A stretch of DNA of 7,959 bases. Source: Caldiserica bacterium UBA4822 (GTDB lineage: Bacteria > Caldisericota > Caldisericia > Cryosericales > Cryosericaceae). Where the stretch lies: contig DHFO01000002.1 in assembly GCA_002402295.1 (NCBI GenBank), forward strand, positions 1 to 7,959, in the 5' to 3' direction. Below the pieces are notes generated by a model. The model saw only the letters and a list, made by a program, of their open reading frames with translations, was not told where the DNA came from and ran no database searches. This document shows, piece after piece, positions 5,798 through 7,959 of the stretch (the stretch's first letter is position 1; each line of letters opens with the position of its first letter). Made by a program: the position numbers and the translations under genes.

Positions 5798-6698
5798 TTA
5801 CTGTATCGCCAATACGACCTGCGGTCCAGGGTCGTCGGTCAGGATGATGCCCGCAATGTCGGCCGTGTCTACGATCCCGACAACGCGGTGCGCGTCGATA
5901 TCGACCAGCGCGGTGAGCAGCGTCTGGTTCTCCTGCTGCGGCTTCAGCGGTACAGCAACGATACGTTGCATTCTCACGTAACTGCTATCGACGTAGAGGT
6001 CGAATGGATCATAGGGTGCCGCGTGATGGTCTTCCTTGTATGGCGTCGCCAGCTGGTACACGTTCGCGACTTGCAGTGCGCCGTCGGCTAGTGATCCAAG
6101 GTGAGCGATAACAGCGTCGTACGAAGCGATCGACCTGGCCGCTGCAACATCGTGCGCCGTGATACCGGGAGCATCATGGGGAGTGATAGCTGTGAACCCC
6201 TGAGCGAGTTGCGCAGATTTGGATGACGGAGCCACAATACCTACCGACCACCCCCAGCCCCGGCAAGACCAGGATGTAGCCTGCACCATCAGATAATTCG
6301 GCACGCAGCAGATCAGTCCCAGGGACGGAACGAACACTGACGAGCAGACCTCGCGGGTCCTGCGCCGTCAGACAGGCAAGCAACGTATGCCACGTGTCAG
6401 GAGTTTAAGTGGAAGCTTGCTCGATCAGGCGAGCAGCACTCTGGGGGAGAGATTGCGTGTCTTCGACGGCTATCGCCATCGGTCGTGCCCAACGGGACCA
6501 GGTCGTGCCTGTCACGATGACGAGCATGACGATGGCAAAGGCGCACGAAGTCCGCGCAAGTATATGCATCCGGTGACGGCGCAGGTCCAGGCGACTAACA
6601 AGCCGAGCAAGCGATACCTGTTCCCGAACAGGGTCTGGTTGAGGCTCCCAGTCCGTTGTCTCCAGCAGTTTCTCTATGTCCGGATCGTTGGTTTCCAC
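5798..6698 (-). pseudogene. Single-span membrane protein in the anti-sigma position, interrupted
   Basis: The gene starts at GTG 6698, behind AGAGGTGATC and 28 nt after the sigma stop. Residues 1-45 are hydrophilic and would be cytoplasmic. Residues 46-66 (ILARTSCAFAIVMLVIVTGT) form one membrane span. The frame stops at TAA 6407-6405 (codon 98), but the same frame goes on at once with TPDTWHTLLACLTAQD and LLRAELSDGAGYILVLPGLG. Removing one base from the run of five G (6251-6255) joins it to SVGIVAPSSKSAQLAQGF, and the protein continues to TAA 5800-5798. The total of 901 nt is 3n+1, as expected for one extra base and an ancestor of about 299 residues. Topology, position and overlap of signals with the ECF sigma gene suggest an anti-sigma factor with an extracytoplasmic sensor part. 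No zinc anti-sigma (HxxxCxxC) motif is seen, so the role is inferred from context. Confidence 0.6.
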
Positions 6699-6709
6699 AG
6701 GATCACCTC

Positions 6710-6746
6710 TCACTCATATAACGGGGTCAGGGCAGAATGTCGGAAA
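6710..6746 (-). promoter_or_regulatory. Two-block promoter-like element before the anti-sigma-like gene
   Basis: On the minus strand the sequence reads TTTCCGACATT (6746-6736), 12 bases, CGTTATATGAGTGA (6723-6710). Both blocks and the 12-base gap recur at 7357-7393 facing the other way. The first block overlaps the last codons of the sigma gene, and the second overlaps the start of the AGAGGTGATC ribosome site. The 23-bp distance between block starts suits -35 and -10 contacts of an ECF sigma. If so, the partner gene has a very short leader and its own regulated promoter inside the operon. Confidence 0.55.
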
Positions 6747-7278
6747 GTGCATGTCGCAGCACCTTGTAGGCGTAGCTCAAGGCAAGCGTCACCTGTCTGG
6801 GGGTACAATCGAGCTGATGCGCGATTTCCGCCGTCGTCCTGTGTTCCATGAAACGCAGCACCACACAAGCGTATTCCAATGGAGGCAGTGCGCTCATAGC
6901 ATTCCGGATTTCCTGAGCATGGGACTGGATGTCTTCTGCCGCCTCATCGGGATCAGCGCTGGCCGTGGCCGTCTCCTCCACCAGTGTCACCGTGTGCGAG
7001 CGCCGCCGCAACTCGTCCATCGCGAGGTTGTGCGCCACGCGGAACAGCCACGGAGCAAGCGGTCTGTGAGCAACAGCCAACCATCCAAGGCGGCTTGTGA
7101 GTTGCGCAAACGTTTCCTCGGCAACATCGCCCGCGAGGTCGGCATCCTTCAGGAAACTCAGGGCATATGTGCGGAGGTGACGGTAGTACCGAGACTACAG
7201 CACGGCAAATGCCTGGGAGTCCGTTCTCGCTAGCTCCAACAGTTCCTGATCATTCCTGTCCTCCAGACCCGTTTCCAC
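6727..7278 (-). pseudogene. ECF (group IV) RNA polymerase sigma factor with in-frame amber stop
   Basis: ECF sigma factors have only regions sigma2 and sigma4 and direct RNA polymerase to a small regulon. The start is GTG 7278 (ETGLEDRNDQELLELARTD), 5 nt after GGAGG. Codon 28 is TAG (7197-7195). The same frame then continues SRYYRHLRTYALSFLKDADL, ending WLAVAHRPLAPWLFRVAHNL and MDELRRR, which is sigma2 with the -10-binding helix near residues 73-93. Sigma4 covers about 124-183: LPPLEYACVVLRF, then TTAEIAHQLDCTPRQVTLAL, the helix-turn-helix for the -35. The family usually has L-Y-x-R-Y at the stop, so one base changed a Tyr codon (TAC or TAT) to TAG. With that codon restored the protein has 183 residues, a normal length. 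Starts after the stop lack a ribosome site and would lose most of sigma2. The partner gene follows after 28 nt. Confidence 0.82.
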
Positions 7279-7356
7279 TCTCGCCTCCACGGGCAGTCTA
7301 CCGTGGAACCTCGCCCGCGGCAAATCCCCCGATGACCACCCTCGTACCCCGCAGGG

Positions 7357-7393
7357 TTTCCGACATTTCAGATGATCTGCGTTATATGAGTGA
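7357..7393 (+). promoter_or_regulatory. Two-block promoter-like element before the divergent exported-protein gene
   Basis: TTTCCGACATT (7357-7367), 12 bases, CGTTATATGAGTGA (7380-7393), identical in both blocks to the minus-strand element at 6710-6746. It could also be read as sigma70 CCGACA-N17-TATATG. Transcription would start near 7394, leaving a leader of about 110 nt that begins with a small hairpin, GACGC-AGAGA-GCGTC (7397-7411). The rest of the gap 7279-7504 shows no gene. Confidence 0.55.
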
Positions 7394-7504
7394 AGGGACG
7401 CAGAGAGCGTCAGCACGGGATGGGCCGCAATGCGTCCGTGGCGCAGCTCAGGAGACTGGCTGTCGAGAAGGGACAGGAGTGAGACAAAGTGGAGGTGGTG
7501 TACT

Positions 7505-7959
7505 ATGCGCACTTGGATAGTTGTCATAGTGGTTGCAGGAGTGCTCGGGCTTGGAGTTTCTATAGCAGTTGCACGCGTACCATCTGCTATGACACCCATG
7601 CTCGGTTCGTCCCAAGAGGTACCGAGCAACAGCGAAAGCAAATTCGCAGCGAATGGGGCAGAGCTTGGAATCGAATGGAAGCCTATGGATACAATAGCGT
7701 CGATATCCAATGGAGTGGACAATGACATGCAGTATTTCTATGCGAAGATTGCAGATTTCGGTATAGAACTCAAGCCGCTTGAGGGTGTGCCGAGTGTCAC
7801 CGAAGACATGGCCATTGCCATCGCGAAGCACGAAGTAGGTGGCTATGCAACTGCCAAAGGTGCAGAGCACATCACGGCCATGTACACAAGTTTCTGCGAC
7901 TATCCTGCAGGCCCGGACGAACCCCCTCTGACGTTGCCCGGAACAAACAGGGTCATGTG
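7505..7959 (+). CDS. Membrane-anchored or exported protein of unknown function, 3' end outside the window
   Basis: The frame is open from ATG 7505 to the right edge (151 codons seen). GGAGG at 7490-7494 lies 10 nt before the start. Residues 4-23 (WIVVIVVAGVLGLGVSIAVA) form an uncleaved anchor or signal segment, and the rest would be outside the membrane. A Ser- and Asn-rich linker (residues 35-47) is followed by a mixed alpha/beta part. GVPSVTEDMAIAIAKHEVGG (94-113) resembles the first helix of PepSY-like and similar extracytoplasmic domains, where a Thr-acidic-x-x-A-x-x-x-A helix follows a Pro. That resemblance is weak and I assign no family. The gene is divergent from the ECF sigma gene and has the same two-block element as the anti-sigma-like gene, so it is probably a target of that sigma. 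No defect is visible in the part present. Confidence 0.78.
   Translation, partial: MRTWIVVIVVAGVLGLGVSIAVARVPSAMTPMLGSSQEVPSNSESKFAANGAELGIEWKPMDTIASISNGVDNDMQYFYAKIADFGIELKPLEGVPSVTEDMAIAIAKHEVGGYATAKGAEHITAMYTSFCDYPAGPDEPPLTLPGTNRVM

Noticed and set aside
7195..7197. TAG read as an amino acid across the genome
   Set aside because: TAG ends csp2 and the membrane protein gene at sensible places, and other lesions in the same operon include TAA and a frameshift. Decay or error is simpler.
6710..7393. The inverted 37-bp pair as terminal repeats of a small mobile element carrying the sigma gene
   Set aside because: Only the two outer blocks match while the 12-base middle is unrelated. One copy overlaps the sigma gene's own last codons and the next gene's ribosome site, and no target duplication is seen. 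Promoter sites fit better, but this is not fully excluded.
7279..7728. Upstream extension of the sigma frame to 7728
   Set aside because: It has no sigma-like sequence, overlaps the divergent exported-protein gene, and the good ribosome site lies just before GTG 7278.
1..7959. CRISPR arrays, tRNA or rRNA genes
   Set aside because: I saw no regularly spaced repeats, cloverleaf-like sequences or conserved rRNA stretches on either strand.

Overview
The window is bacterial chromosomal DNA, fairly GC-rich (by eye in the mid to upper 50s percent), with purine-rich Shine-Dalgarno sites, several GTG starts and sigma70-like promoters. The lineage cannot be fixed from the sequence. The gene content (small cold-shock proteins, an M32 carboxypeptidase, an ECF sigma operon, a TipA-like MerR remnant, an integrase-type transposase) is widespread.

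Layout, left to right. Positions 1-583 (minus) hold the 5' part of a DDE/integrase-type transposase that seems to have lost the segment with its first catalytic aspartate. A short stretch that may be the element's end follows. An intact 337-residue multi-pass membrane protein of unknown function (761-1774, plus) is followed by three kinds of coding debris: a frameshifted exported or anchored protein (1814-2373, plus), an unrecognised fragment (2374-2603, minus) and a piece of a HemN/HemW-like radical SAM gene (2604-2870, minus).

The healthy core is 2876-5186. Two nearly identical cold-shock protein genes flank a complete M32 carboxypeptidase. Each csp gene has its own promoter, a 5' leader whose first predicted nucleotides form the same small stem-loop, and a strong intrinsic terminator. 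The carboxypeptidase has a near-consensus promoter (TTGACA-N17-TATGAT).

The right third is decayed regulatory DNA. It holds a MerR/TipAS regulator with an internal deletion, frameshifts and a stop (5257-5673), and a minus-strand operon of an ECF sigma factor (6727-7278) and a single-span membrane protein in the anti-sigma position (5798-6698). The sigma gene is cut by an in-frame TAG at codon 28. The partner is cut by an in-frame TAA and a frameshift at a G run. A divergent gene for an anchored or exported protein (from 7505) runs off the right edge and looks intact.

The most interesting signals are regulatory. One is the pair of csp leaders with a conserved stem-loop exactly at the predicted +1. 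The other is a two-block 37-bp element, with blocks of 11 and 14 identical bases separated by exactly 12 divergent bases. It sits in front of the anti-sigma-like gene and in front of the divergent exported-protein gene, each time in the direction of that gene. It looks like the recognition site of the neighbouring ECF sigma, kept although the sigma gene now carries a stop. The stops and indels could partly be assembly errors, but the long intact genes next to them argue for real decay.
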